Assembly: GCF_028372415.1 (NCBI RefSeq) | Contig: NC_092875.1 | Location: 52,646,271-52,710,270 of the forward strand | Source: Notamacropus eugenii | Taxonomy: Eukaryota; Chordata; Mammalia; Diprotodontia; Macropodidae | Length of the DNA stretch: 64,000 nt | Direction: 5' to 3' | Shown here: piece by piece, positions 12,361 to 23,150 of the stretch | Layout of the letters: each line of letters opens with the position of its first letter | Position numbering within the stretch: the first letter of the stretch is position 1 | Program-made: the position numbers and the translations under genes | The notes under the pieces: generated by a model | Database searches by the model: none | What the model saw: the letters and a program-made list of their open reading frames with translations, nothing else | Told to the model about the DNA's origin: nothing

Positions 12361-13700
12361 AATTAAATATGAGAGATGAGGAAGAGAGAGGAGTTGTGGA
12401 AGAAGTAGGAAGGATAATTTCTGCAGAAATTAGGGAATTTGGAAGAAGGAAGAAAAGGGGCCCCCATGAATAAGATGAGATGAATAGAAGGGTAGAGATA
12501 GTCTTTCTATTCTTGGTTTGTGACTAAAAAGGCAGAGAGTAGCTGCTAGCTTCAGACCCTCCATAATTTGATCAAAAGTGGAAAAAAAGAAAGGAGAAGA
12601 AACGAGGGACTGGACTGGAACCAAACAGGCTGGATTTGTGTGTACCTCTGTGCATTTGTGGGGGCCCGTATAAGTTGGGGAGTGGGAGATTGTAAGCAGA
12701 GCAGTGTACCTGTGTCTATGTGTGATGAGTTAATTCTGTTCTCCTATCTGGGGAACAGCTGGTGCTAAGAAGGCATCAGTGCATGTATGGAGTGGGGGAG
12801 GAGGAGAGACAGTAATAGGATGGGGCTGTAAGTGGATAGGAGCTGTTAATATGGGGGATGTCAAGTTGGCAGCTGGTGGGAGAGCAAGTTGCCCTTGTAT
12901 ATGGAGTTTAGTAGGTCACGAGTATGAGCACAGGTGTAAAAAAGCCTCTGTTTGAGTTGGGCTGAATGCTTTGATGATTATGGAAATGGGATGGAGAAGG
13001 AGTAATCTTTTACTAAGGAGTTGTGAGTGGAGGGCTTGGAGGTGAAATAACTTTAGTGAGGCTAAGAAAGGCTAAAGAGCCTTCCTCATCTAGGAAGCCT
13101 CAAAGGAATGCTCTGAGAGTATGTGGGTTCACTTGGGTCTGGCTCTGTTCAGTGACTGGAAGAGCTGTAGCCAGAACCATCCAGGAGGTATTAGGGTCAA
13201 AGTACTACACTGGACTGCGGGAATTTAGAAATACACCACAATGCCTGCCCAAGCCCTATCTTCCACCTCCTTCCTTCTCCAACTTTGACCCTTTATACCT
13301 TCCCCTGCCTAGGTCTTCCTTTTTACTGTCCCCTCCAATCCCCTCAGTCTTAGCTCCATTTGGTTTAGAGCCCTACCTAGGTTGTTTCTTAACCCTTGCA
13401 TATGCCCATCAGTCCCACCCACCCCAACCCCTGAATACCTTTCTTAGCGTTTCTCCTTTGTCTATCTGCTTTCCTTCTCTAACCCTGCTGACCTTCCTCT
13501 GACCAGGGTCCTGATGATCTTTCTTTTGGAATCCCCTCACTACTCCAATATCTTCCTCCCACCTTCTCCCAGTCCCAGTGTCCTATCCATAGCTCTCAAT
13601 TCTTTCTTCCCTGGCCCCTTGCCTTCCACATCCCCAGGTATTGTCTCTCTACCAGGAGTGACAAAGAAAGGGATGTCTGATCTAACTTATTCTGCCTCTT
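12360..13700. other. Duplicated noncoding sequence, ending pyrimidine-rich
   Basis: Shared with 44560-45895 of copy B. The first part is purine-rich. From 13250 it is strongly C+T-rich, as in B from 45420. Open frames here do not stay in register with those of copy B, which argues against coding. Confidence 0.6.
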
Positions 13701-13706
13701 TTTCAG

Positions 13707-13825
13707 GAGGGAGCATCTTTCTGCCTGTGTAGGAGAGACTCCCAAACTTATACAGCCTGGGCAGGGTGACCATAGGAAAGTTCTGCCTCTCAACATCTGT
13801 CCCTCTGTCATTACTGCTCCAGCAG
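13707..13825 (+). pseudogene. Relic of exon-like block (donor lost), copy A
   Basis: This is the counterpart of the exon-like block at 45902-46018. The acceptor (polypyrimidine tract ending in CAG at 13704-13706) is intact. The first base after the block is A, so the donor reads AGCAG/ATAAGT where copy B has GTAAGT. As it stands it could not be spliced with a normal GT donor. Confidence 0.35.
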
Positions 13826-13829
13826 ATAA

Positions 13830-14493
13830 GTAACCACTACCCATTTCTTTAGTGTTTTAAGATCCTTTCTTAAGGAGCCACTCCAGGAATTACAAATAGC
13901 CACAGCTTCCCCCCTCCATCATTCAGCTCTGATACCAAAAAGGTGACCAGCTTGGTCATGTTCTGTTTCTGCAGAGGGTAAAACTCTCAGGTTCAACTAG
14001 CCACATGTTTTCACGACCTGTCTAACACTCACATACACACACTGCTCCTCTCCCCAGTCTTGCAAGTTTCCTATTATTTCTTTGTCTTAGTTTTATGACT
14101 TTTGTATCTTTCACACACATACACAAATAACATAATACACACAAACACACCAGTGTCACATCTCCCAACCTCACAAATACACAATTCTGTGTTACCTTTG
14201 TGTGACAACCAGAAAAGGGATTGACTTATTCATGATTGCCTAGGTAGCAAGTCAGGAACCAGGTTTTGAGCATCACTTACCTTCTTGGGGAAGTATTATT
14301 TTCCAGGCTGGTGAGAATTCCCATAGTTTGTTGCAGGTACAGGTTTCTAGGACCTCCAGATCACAACCCTGCCCCTTCTACCTTCCCCTCTTTCATCTCT
14401 GCATGAAGTATGGGTAGCTGTCCCTCCAGTCTTCTCCCTTATCCTCTCCTCCACTTCTTGATGTCTTTGATAGAGGTATGGGTATGAGAGAGG

Positions 14494-14495
<2 letters not shown>
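13830..14495. other. Duplicated noncoding sequence
   Basis: Shared with 46021-46690 of copy B. Near 14025-14045 there is a short CA-rich patch where copy B carries a long (CA)n run. Nothing else recognised. Confidence 0.5.
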
Positions 14496-14497
<2 letters not shown>

Positions 14498-14552
<55 letters not shown>

Positions 14553-14623
14553 GGATGGACAGATAGAGAGACAGACAGAGAGAGAGACAGAGAGACAGAG
14601 AGAGACAGAGAGACAGAAAGAGG

Positions 14624-14686
<63 letters not shown>
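14498..14686. repeat. (GATA)n then (GACA/GAGA)n microsatellite
   Basis: GATA units run to about 14550, mixed GACA/GAGA units to about 14620, and a pure GA run to about 14685. Copy B keeps only the GA part (46760-46827). Confidence 0.95.
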
Positions 14687-14687
<1 letters not shown>

Positions 14688-16075
14688 CCAGCTAGTTGAG
14701 CAGTGACGCACCCTTGAGGGCAGTGTGAATGTGATTTTCCAATGAGCCTAAGAAGCACAATTCGAGTGGTAGGAAGGAGTCTGTGCTTGAGGCCTGGAGA
14801 CCTGAGACTAATTCTTTATTTTAATCTATGGAATAAAACAAGACTTTCCCTAACATAGTACAATAAAAAAGATAATTGTACATGAAATTGTGAATCTACC
14901 ATGTACAACTTACTATTTCCTTAAAATATATAGCAAAGTCATCATGTTAGTTTCTCTTTTTCCATTTTTTCTGTCCCTCTCCTCCCACCCCACTCTAGAG
15001 ATGGTTACCATTAGACATAAATAGTCTTTAATGTTTTCCTTATCTTTCTTCTGGATCTTTTATATAAAAATTTCCATTGAGTTTTGGTCTTCTTGTTACA
15101 AATACCTAAAAGTCTTTCAGTTTGTCAAGTGTTCATTTTTTTCATTCGGGATTACACTCAAGTTTTCTGGTTGATATTTTTGGATGCAACTCCAGCTCTT
15201 TGGCTCTCCAAAATACAATGTTTCAAGACCTATGGTCTTTTAGAGTAGTAGCTGCGAGGTCTTGTGAAATCTTGACTCTATTTCTGTAGTGTTATTTTTT
15301 TTCTTGTTGCTTGCAATATTTTCTCCTTAACCTGGGGACTATTGAAGCTTAGCTATGATATTCCTATGTTTTCCTTCTGGAATCTCTTACATATTGTGAA
15401 CAGTACATTTTTTTCTATTTCTACTTCACTCTCCTGCTGGAACATCAGGGTGGTTTTCCTTAACGACCTCTTGTGATATTATATCCAGATTATTTTTTGA
15501 TCATAACTTTCAGTAATTATACTGTATCTGCTCAGTGTCTTCTGCAGATCAGTTGTTTTTCTAATGAGATAGTTCAGATTCTCTTTAATTTTTCCAAGTT
15601 TTATTATTTCTTGGTGTGTTATAACATTATTTGATTTCTCTTGCTTAATTCTAGCTTTCAAGGAGTTTTTTCTATCTTATTATTTTGCATCTTTTTTTCC
15701 GGTTAGTTTACTTCCTTTTCATAATTTTTCTTGTTTGGCTTTTGTTTTTTCCTTATTTTTCCTCAGTCTCTCCTATTTAATGTTTGAATTTCTTTTTAAG
15801 TTCTTTGAAGAGCTCTTTTTGAACTTGTGACCATTTGATGTTACTCTTTGGGGTAGGAATGGCTTTTTTAACCTCACTACCTTCCTCTGGATATGAACCC
15901 AATCTTCTTTGACACCTAAATAGTTCTCTATGGTCATATTCTTTTTCCTTTGCTTACTCATTTTTATTGTTATTTTGTTTTATATTATTTTATTTATAGT
16001 AGCTCATTATTGTAATCAAATTTTCATCCTGATTTGTGGATAATGTCGCCCTTGCCCTCAGGTTTTCCTTACTAT

Positions 16076-19034
16076 TATTTTTTGAATTTTTTTTATTAAT
16101 TAAATTTATTTATTTAACTTTTAACATTCATTTTCACAAAATTTTGGGTTACAAATTTTCTCCCCTTTTATCCCCTCCCCCCCCAAACACCAAGCATTCT
16201 AATTGCCCCTATGACCAATCTGCTCTCTCTTCTATCATCCCTCTCTGCCCTTATCTCCATCTTCTCTTTTGTCCTGTAGGGCCAGATAGCTTTCTATACC
16301 CCTTTACTTGCATTTCTTATTTCCTAGTGGCAAGAACATTACTCGACAGTTGATCCTAACACTTTGAGTTCCAACTTCTTTACCTCCCTCCCTCTCCACC
16401 CCTTCCCTTTGGAAGGCAAGCAATTCAATATAGGCCAAATCTGTGTAGTTTTGCAAATGACTTCCATAATAGTTGTGTTGTATAGGACTAACTATATTTC
16501 CCTCCATCCTATCCTGTCCCCCATTACTTCTATTCTCTTTTGATCCTATCCCGCCCCATGAGTGTTGACCTCAAATTGCGCTCTCCTCCCCATGCCCTCC
16601 CTTCTGTCATTCCCCCCACCCTGCTTATCCCCTTATCCCCCACTTTCCTGTATTGTAAGATAGGTTTTCATACCAAAATGAGTGTGCATTTTATTCTTTC
16701 CTTTAGTGGAATGTGATGAGAGTAGACTTCATGTTTTTCTCTCACCTCCCCTCTTTATCCCTCCATTAATGAGTCTTTTGCTTACCTCTTTTATGAGAGA
16801 TAATTTACCCCATTCAATTTCTTCCTTTCTCCTCCCAATATATTTCTCTCTCACTGCTTGATTTCATTTTTTTTTAAAGATATGATCCCATCCTCTTCAA
16901 TTCACTCTGTGCACTCTGTCTCTATGTATGTGTGCGTGTGTGCATGTGTGTGTGTGTAATCCCACCCAGTACCCAGATACTGAAATGTTTCAAGAGTTAC
17001 AAATATTGTCTTTCCATGTAGGAATGTAAACAGTTCAACTTTAGTAAGTCCCTTTTGACTTCTCTTTGCTGTTCACCTTTTCATGGTTCTCTTCATTCTT
17101 GTGTTTGAAAGTCAAATTTTCTTTTCAGCTCTGGTCTTTTCATCAAGAATGCTTGAAAATCCTCTATTTCATTGAAAGACCAATTTTTCCCCTGAAGTAT
17201 TATACTCAGTTTTGCTGGGTAGGTGATTCTTGGTTTTAGTCCTAGTTCCTTTGACTTCTGGAATATCCTATTCCATGCCCTTCGATCCCTTAATGTAGAG
17301 GCTGCTAGATCTTGTGTTATCCTGATTGTATTTCCACAAAACTTGAATTGTTTCTTTCTAGTTGCTTGCAATATTTTCTCCTTGACCTGGGAACTCTGGA
17401 ATTTGTCCACAATGTTCCTAGGAGTTTCTCTTTTTGGATCTCTTTCAGGCGGTCTTCTGTGGATTCCTTGAATATTTATTTTGCCCTCTGGTTCTAGAAT
17501 CTCAAGGCAGTTTTCCTTGATAATTTCATGAAAGATGATGTCTAGGCTCTTCTTTTGATCATGGCTTTCAGGTAGTCCCATAATTTTTAAATTGTCTCTT
17601 CTGGATCTATTTTCCAGGTCAGTTGTTTTTCCAATGAGATATTTCACATTATCTTCCATTTTTCCATTCTTCTCGCTTTGTTCTGTGATTTCTTGCTTTC
17701 TCATAAAGTCCTTAACCTCCATCTGTGCCATTCTAATTTTGAAAGAACTATTTTCTTCAGTGAGCTTTTGCATCTCCTTTTCCATTTGGCTAATTCTGCT
17801 TTTGAAAGCATTCTTCTCCTCATTGGCTTTTTGAACCTCTTTTGCCAATTGAGTTAGGCTAGTTTTCAAGGTGTTATTTTCTTCAACATTTTTTTGGGTC
17901 TCCTTTAGCAGGGAGCTGATCTGCTGTTCATGCTTTGACTTCATGTCTCTCATTTCTCTTCCCAGCTTTTCCTCTACCTCTCTAACTTGATTTTCAAAAT
18001 TCTTTTTGAGCTCTTCCATGGCCTGAGCTCATTGGGTCGGCTGGGACACAGAAGCCTTGATTTCTGTGTCTTTGCCTGATGGTAAGCATTATTCTTCCTC
18101 ATCAGAAAGGAAGGGAGGAAATGCCTGTTCACCAAGAAAGTAACCTTCTATAGTCTTATTTCTTTTCCCTTTTCTGGGAATTTTCCCAGCCAGTGACTTG
18201 AGCTCTGAATATTCTCCTCACCCCCACCTTGCCTCCTGATCCTCCCAGCCAGCGTTTGGGGTCTGAGATTCAAATGCTGCTTCCAGCCTTAGGGCTTTTG
18301 GCGGGGGCAGGGCTGCTATTCAGTGTGAGATTAAGTTCAGGTGGTCAGGTCAGGGCAGGGCCGCCTCTCAGGCTCAGTTCCCTCAGGGGGTTTATGCACA
18401 GACCTTCCACAATGGATCCAGGCTCCTGCCCCCTTGGGGAGCCCCGGTCTGCAGCCGCCTCTCAGCTTCTACCTCCAGGGGGGGCCTGAGTTATGGGAGC
18501 ACCCCACTCCCCTCTCGACCCGCCAAAGAGACTCTCTCACCAACCCCCGTCACCTGTGGGTGGAGGGACTTGTGCGGCCACTGGAGATCCCATCTCTGAA
18601 GCCTGCTCGGATCTGTTCCTCTTGGTGCCGTGGCCGCGGCAGGTCTGGGCTGGGCTCCGCGTCTGCAGCGTGGATGGACCTTTTGCGAGAGGTTTGCAGG
18701 TGCCTCTGTGAGTGGAGGGACCCGCGTGGCCGCTGGAGATCCTGTCCCTGAAGCCCGCTGGGATCTTTTCCTCTCAGTGCCACGACCGCGGCAGGGCTGC
18801 ACTCAGCTCCCAGTCCCAGCGCCCAGTCCGCAGGGCGAAGGACCCCCCGCGAGAGGTTTGCAGGTCTCTCCGGAACAGAAATCTCCCTCGCTCCAATGTT
18901 CTGTGGCCTCTGGGTGCAGAATTCGCCGTGAGTTACTTCCCTGTAGCCATTCTATGGGTTGTGGGTTCGGAGCTATGTGTATGTGTGTCTTTCTACTCTG
19001 CCATCTTGGCTCCGCCCCCTATTTTTTGAATTTT
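16076..19034 (-). mobile_element. Complete HAL1 with 15-bp target-site duplication
   Basis: The element is bounded by a perfect direct repeat 'tattttttgaatttt' at 16076-16090 and 19020-19034. Read on the minus strand it starts 'gggggcggagccaagatggc', the usual L1/HAL1 beginning in marsupials. It has a GC-rich 5' UTR of about 1 kb (18020-19019), one intact ORF1 and a 1-kb 3' UTR ending in a TAAA-rich tail. There is no room for, and no trace of, ORF2 (endonuclease/RT), which defines a half-L1. It would need L1 enzymes in trans. It is absent from copy B, so it may post-date the duplication or have been lost with the B deletion. The clean duplication and intact frame suggest recent insertion. Confidence 0.9.
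17093..18019 (-). CDS. HAL1/L1 ORF1 protein, intact (308 aa)
   Basis: An L1 ORF1-type nucleic-acid-binding chaperone that coats its own RNA during retrotransposition. The start is the ATG in 'gagctcttccATGG' context (reverse strand), the same place as in the other HAL1 copies here. Residues 1-137 are strongly charged heptad-rich coiled coil, which drives trimerisation in L1 ORF1p. Residues about 141-230 match the RRM, with 'NLKIMGLPES' near 143. Residues about 235-300 match the C-terminal domain, including 'ITYPAKLSIILQGK' near 265 and 'RPELKRK' near 295. Length is close to that of placental L1 ORF1p. No in-frame stop or frameshift, unlike the other HAL1 copies in this window. Nothing encoding endonuclease or reverse transcriptase follows, so the protein must work with ORF2 supplied by L1 elsewhere. 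Confidence 0.92.
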   Translation of the reverse strand: MEELKKNFENQVREVEEKLGREMRDMKSKHEQQISSLLKETQKNVEENNTLKTSLTQLAKEVQKANEEKNAFKSRISQMEKEMQKLTEENSSFKIRMAQMEVKDFMRKQEITEQSEKNGKMEDNVKYLIGKTTDLENRSRRDNLKIMGLPESHDQKKSLDIIFHEIIKENCLEILEPEGKINIQGIHRRPPERDPKRETPRNIVDKFQSSQVKEKILQATRKKQFKFCGNTIRITQDLAASTLRDRRAWNRIFQKSKELGLKPRITYPAKLSIILQGKNWSFNEIEDFQAFLMKRPELKRKFDFQTQE

Positions 19035-19634
19035 GTCCAGGGACTCAACCTCAGGCACTCCTCTCCTTTCCCAAACCTCAATTAGGTCCCTCAACCATGT
19101 TTTCTTGAAAATGCTCTTGCTCACTGTGGTACCTGCATTAACCAGGCTTGTGACGTTGCCTCCTTGCCCACAGCCAGAGGCTGGGATCACTTCTGGTCCG
19201 CCCTTCTAGGCCTGGATTCCAGAAAAAGCAAGGGATCCTTCCAATCTTCCCCTACGCAGCCTCTGCTGTTTCTTAGATAAAAGCTCTTGAGGCTGTGAGG
19301 TGAAAGTTCTTGAGGTGAAATTTCTTTAGGCCACCAGGGAGATGAACTTTGAGATGAAATTTCTTGAGGTGTAGTCTGCTTACAGAGCTGTCTTAGGGTC
19401 TACTGTTTGTTGATTCTATGGAGTCAGCCTGGAAGTGTCTACACTTCACCCAGGTCAGACTTCAGCCCCTTGTCTTTTCTGAGGTCTTCTCAAGTTGTCA
19501 TAGAAGGATACATGCCTTACCTTTTTATCTTTGCTGCTCTACTTTCATTTCATGGTAATTTTCTTTCTATTTGTGGAGGAAATCTGGAGAGTCTAGAAAT
19601 ATCTGACCTACTCTGTTATCTTCCCAGAATACCC

Positions 19635-20460
19635 CCTCTGACCTAGGACTAATTCTTGCCAGAACATTCACCAGCTGCATGAGGTTAAAGAAGTCGCATT
19701 CCTTTTCTTAGCCTTATCTACATTGTATCATGACTGAGTTTCTATGAGGAAGGTAGATATGGAGCTGTGGAGTATGGTCTCAATGATTGCTTTCACTAGG
19801 GCATAATTGTGATTTCATACACTTTCTCCTGGGAAGAGGGTGGACTAGGTCTCTTATCCCCTCACTCCTATACTAGCTCTTGCTAAAGGATAAAAATACC
19901 AACATATAACTTCAAGGGCAAACATCTTGCCAAAGCCCCCCTGAACACATGATCATTAAATTATACCAGTCAGAACTTGGGTACCCATCATGTTTCTTTG
20001 TTAAAACATCAAAAAATTGAAATAGTATTGAAATGTTAAGATAATAAAAGTGTAAGCAGTGTCTATTTCTGACTGGTAGCCAAGGAAAGACAAATCACTT
20101 GCCTCCTTTCCTCTGTCACTCCCTTTCTCTCCCTCTTCTTCCCTTCACTGGCCGAAGGGGAATACAGGTAACAATTCTACCAGGGTTAGCTGGGAGGAGC
20201 TTGGAGGGGGATCCTGGGGCGATAGGGAACCAATTAATCTTAGAGTTTGTGGAAAGTCAGGATGGGAAAGATACCACTTAATGTGTCCTGGAAAAGGTTT
20301 CCCATGTTGTGTCAACGTCTGCCCTTTCTGGCTTCTCAGTGATACCAGAGGGAAAGTAGGGAGGAGAAGTAAAACTGGAGATACCACTCTTGTCAAGAAA
20401 GAGTTGCTTAGAAGGGGAAAGGTTGGAGGGGGGATCATTTGAGGAGACCAAAGAGAACCA
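19635..20460. other. Copy A-only noncoding sequence
   Basis: Belongs to the A segment that copy B lacks. I see no exon or recognisable repeat. Confidence 0.4.
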
Positions 20461-20625
20461 CATCTCATCTCGTCTCGTCCGATCCCATCCCATCCCATCC
20501 CATCCCATCCCATCCCATCCCATCCCATCCCATCCCATCCCATCTCATCTCATCTCATCTCATCTCATCTCATCTCATCTCATCTCATCTCATCTCATCT
20601 CATCTCATCTCATCTCTTCTCATCA
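20461..20625. repeat. (CATCC)n changing to (CATCT)n pentanucleotide array
   Basis: About a dozen CATCC units are followed by about fifteen CATCT units, with a sharp switch near 20544 and CTCGT variants at the left edge. Not present in copy B. Confidence 0.95.
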
Positions 20626-21598
20626 GGAGGAGAAATCTGAGCCTGGTTTGACTTTAGCCCTAGATATTAGGACAGTAGATTTCAGTACTCAAAGAAAAAT
20701 ATTTAGGCTGGAAAAATCAGAGGATTTTAGAATTGGAAGGGATTTTTAGATAGTCTAGTCCAAGGCACTATTTTCTTCTATTCTGTTATGGTTTTTTTTA
20801 AAGAGGTTAAAGAAAGGACATTAAAGATTGTTTATTCTGCCTCCCTCTTTTGTTTCTTTTTTGTTAAATTATACACCTTCCAATAATTATTCTCTGGGAC
20901 CATTATTCCAACCCACTCATTTTACAGATGTGGAGAATAAGACCTGGGAGACAATGTCTTGGAATCACAGAATGGCAAATTGGAAGGAGCAACATACACC
21001 TGTAAGGAATCCCCTATAAAATAGCCAAGAAATGACCATCTAACCTTGACTTGAGGGCTTCCAAATATGGAGAATCACCATTTTCTGAGGCAGCCCATTT
21101 CACTCTGGGACAGTTGTCATTATGATCAACTTCCCCCATCCCACTCTACCCCCACATTGGCCTCTTTGCAATTTTCAATCATTCTTTCTGGTTCTGCCCT
21201 ATTAGGACAGACAGAACACATTTTCCAATTTAACAGTTCTTCAAATAATGAGGAAGTTAGCATATCTTCCCCAGGCCCCCCTCCCAGTCTTTTCTACACT
21301 AAATATGCCCATTTCCTTCAATTGATTTTCATAGACTCCTTGAATTCTGGCTGCCCTCATCTGGACATTCCAGCTTATCCATAGTCTTCTTAAATTGTGG
21401 TATCCCAAACCCCAGATGTTGTTTGACTAATGCAGAGTATACAAGGCCTGTTACCTCAGAGTTAATTCCTGGAAGCTACATCAGTCTTAATGCAAACCAA
21501 GATTGGATGAGAATTTGGGAGGTTTGGCTTTTTGGCTGCTGATTCACACAGATGAGTATTAAAGAGCCTGCAGTTGACTTAAAAGCCCAGGAATAAAC
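20626..21598. other. Noncoding sequence, duplicated from 20890 onward
   Basis: From 20890 this pairs with 48142-48845 of copy B. I find no exon. The start of block 3 near 20880-20890 coincides with the edge of the segment that copy B lost. Confidence 0.5.
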
Positions 21599-21742
21599 TT
21601 TTTAGTCTTTTTTTATTAATTTATTTGTTTTCAGTTTTCTACAATCCCTTCCATAAGTCTTAGATTTTCTGCCCCTCACTCCCCCCTCCATCCCCGAGAT
21701 GGCATGCAGTCTTACATGGTTTCTGCACATATGGAATAAAAT
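21598..21742 (-). mobile_element. Short 5'-truncated L1 3' end, copy A only
   Basis: A 3' UTR-type L1 end in reverse ('attaatttatttgttttcag', then 'tccataagtcttagattttc') interrupts the text 'ggaataaa' (21590 and again 21734). Copy B is uninterrupted at the matching place (48840-48855). It is therefore an insertion after the duplication. Confidence 0.8.
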
Positions 21743-21744
21743 TT

Positions 21745-21985
21745 TGTTAGTAAGCACCTACTATGTGCCAGGTACTTGACAAATATAATCTCATTTGATC
21801 CTCACAATCACTCTGGAAGGTAGATGCTATTACTATCTCTATTTAACAGTTGAGGAAACTGAGGCAGACAGAGGCTAAATGACTTGCTCAGGACCATATA
21901 GCTATTAAATATCTTAGTACAGATTTGAATTTAGGTCTTCCTAACTCCAAGGCCAGTACTCTGTCCACTGCGGCACATAACTTTT
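21745..21985 (+). repeat. CORE-SINE/MIR-like element, copy A
   Basis: Contains 'ctactatgtgccaggtactt', 'aggaaactgaggcagac' and 'atgacttgctcaggaccata'. The paired copy is at 48850-49060. Confidence 0.85.
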
Positions 21986-23150
21986 ATCTAACCCTGTTTC
22001 CCCCATCCTACGAATGTGAAATTGATTTTTGGAATTCAAGTATAAGACTCTGTCTTTAGAATTTCATCTTATTAAATATAGCCCAATTCCCCATTCAAAG
22101 ATCTTTGATCTTGACTGTCATTTATTGTGTTGACTATCCCTTCCAGCTTTGTGTCATCTGAACAGGTGATAAGTATGCCCTCTAGGTTTTCATCCAACTA
22201 TAATAAGCTCCCGTTTCCTTCCTAGTACTGCACAAAATGTCAGCCAAAAGCCCACAGGAAATAACAAGGGAGATGCCTCCTTATTTGCCTATTCTGTCAC
22301 TGGCATTGCTGGCATTCCTTTTTTCTGTTTTCTGTGGGTTTTTGGCTGACTTTTTATGTAGTGCTGGGATGAAAGCTTCTCATTATAGCTTTAATTGTAT
22401 TTATTGGCCATTATTTGTTCTGGTGTGAAATACAGTTTTGTTTTTTTTTTTGCTGGAGTAGGTATATGAGAAATGGGTGCCCTGCTTGACCAGACATCCT
22501 CCCACATCTCTTGAATCACATATGACTAGATCATGTTCAAAGACCCATTACAAAAAAAATGGTTCTTTCCGTTCAGGAGTTTATATTCTATTTGAAGCTG
22601 TGCTCATGCTCAAAGAGGAGAGTGGAGGCAATAATCCCAGGTAAAGTAAATCAGAGTGTTACTTTGGAAGATAGTTGGCCTCCCTCTAAGTGAACAACCC
22701 CAGATGCCTTCCCTGGTTGTATCACTCCCTGTCCATTGAGAAGATGGTCATTCAAGGGGAAGGAGGCACCTTTAAGGATGCTGTGGTACCAGAAAGTTTA
22801 GAACAATGGACCCAACTCCCACCCATTCTTTAGGAATAGAGCCTTAGAAGAATAAGAAGTCACTGGGCCAAGATTGGGGAATTTCTGGGATGCCCTGAGG
22901 GGAAATATAGCGGGACAAAACTAGAAGGGTCCTAAGACTGACTCATCCAACTCTGACCTAAAGCAGGAAGTTCCTTCTACATCACCATGAAGTGAGCCAT
23001 CAAGTCTTTGACTAAACATTTTCATGGATGGGGAGTTCACTATCTGCTAGAGCTGTTTGATTCCTCCAGGGTGTCTTATTTTATGACTTAGAATCATCCC
23101 ATCTCTAACATTCTGTTTTAAGCACCTTCCTAGCTCTTACATTTCATGGT
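21985..23150. other. Duplicated noncoding sequence
   Basis: Pairs with 49060-50215 of copy B over its whole length. No splice-bounded coding frame is shared. I recognise no repeat apart from a poly-T run near 22438. Confidence 0.5.

Larger units (their letters stand above)
14815..19630 (-). mobile_element. Old HAL1 (pre-duplication), split by a younger HAL1
   Basis: On the minus strand a 5' UTR-like part (19035-19630) and a degenerate ORF1 plus 3' UTR (14815-16075) flank the younger element at 16076-19034. The 3' part is also present in copy B (46945-48110), so the insertion is older than the duplication. ORF1 has many frameshifts and stops. Confidence 0.75.

Noticed and set aside
13023..13502. 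159-codon + strand open frame
   Set aside because: Lies in duplicated, pyrimidine-rich DNA. The frame is not kept at the matching place in copy B.
16091..19019. Full-length autonomous L1
   Set aside because: The 3' UTR follows ORF1 directly. No endonuclease or reverse transcriptase sequence lies between them, so it is a half-L1.
18229..19085. Several overlapping open frames on both strands in GC-rich DNA
   Set aside because: They lie in the 5' UTR of the complete HAL1. GC-rich DNA is poor in stops, and the frames are not kept in other HAL1 copies.
20461..20625. Regular short repeats considered as a CRISPR-like array
   Set aside because: Units are 5 bp with no spacers, in a vertebrate genome. 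It is a simple pentanucleotide satellite.
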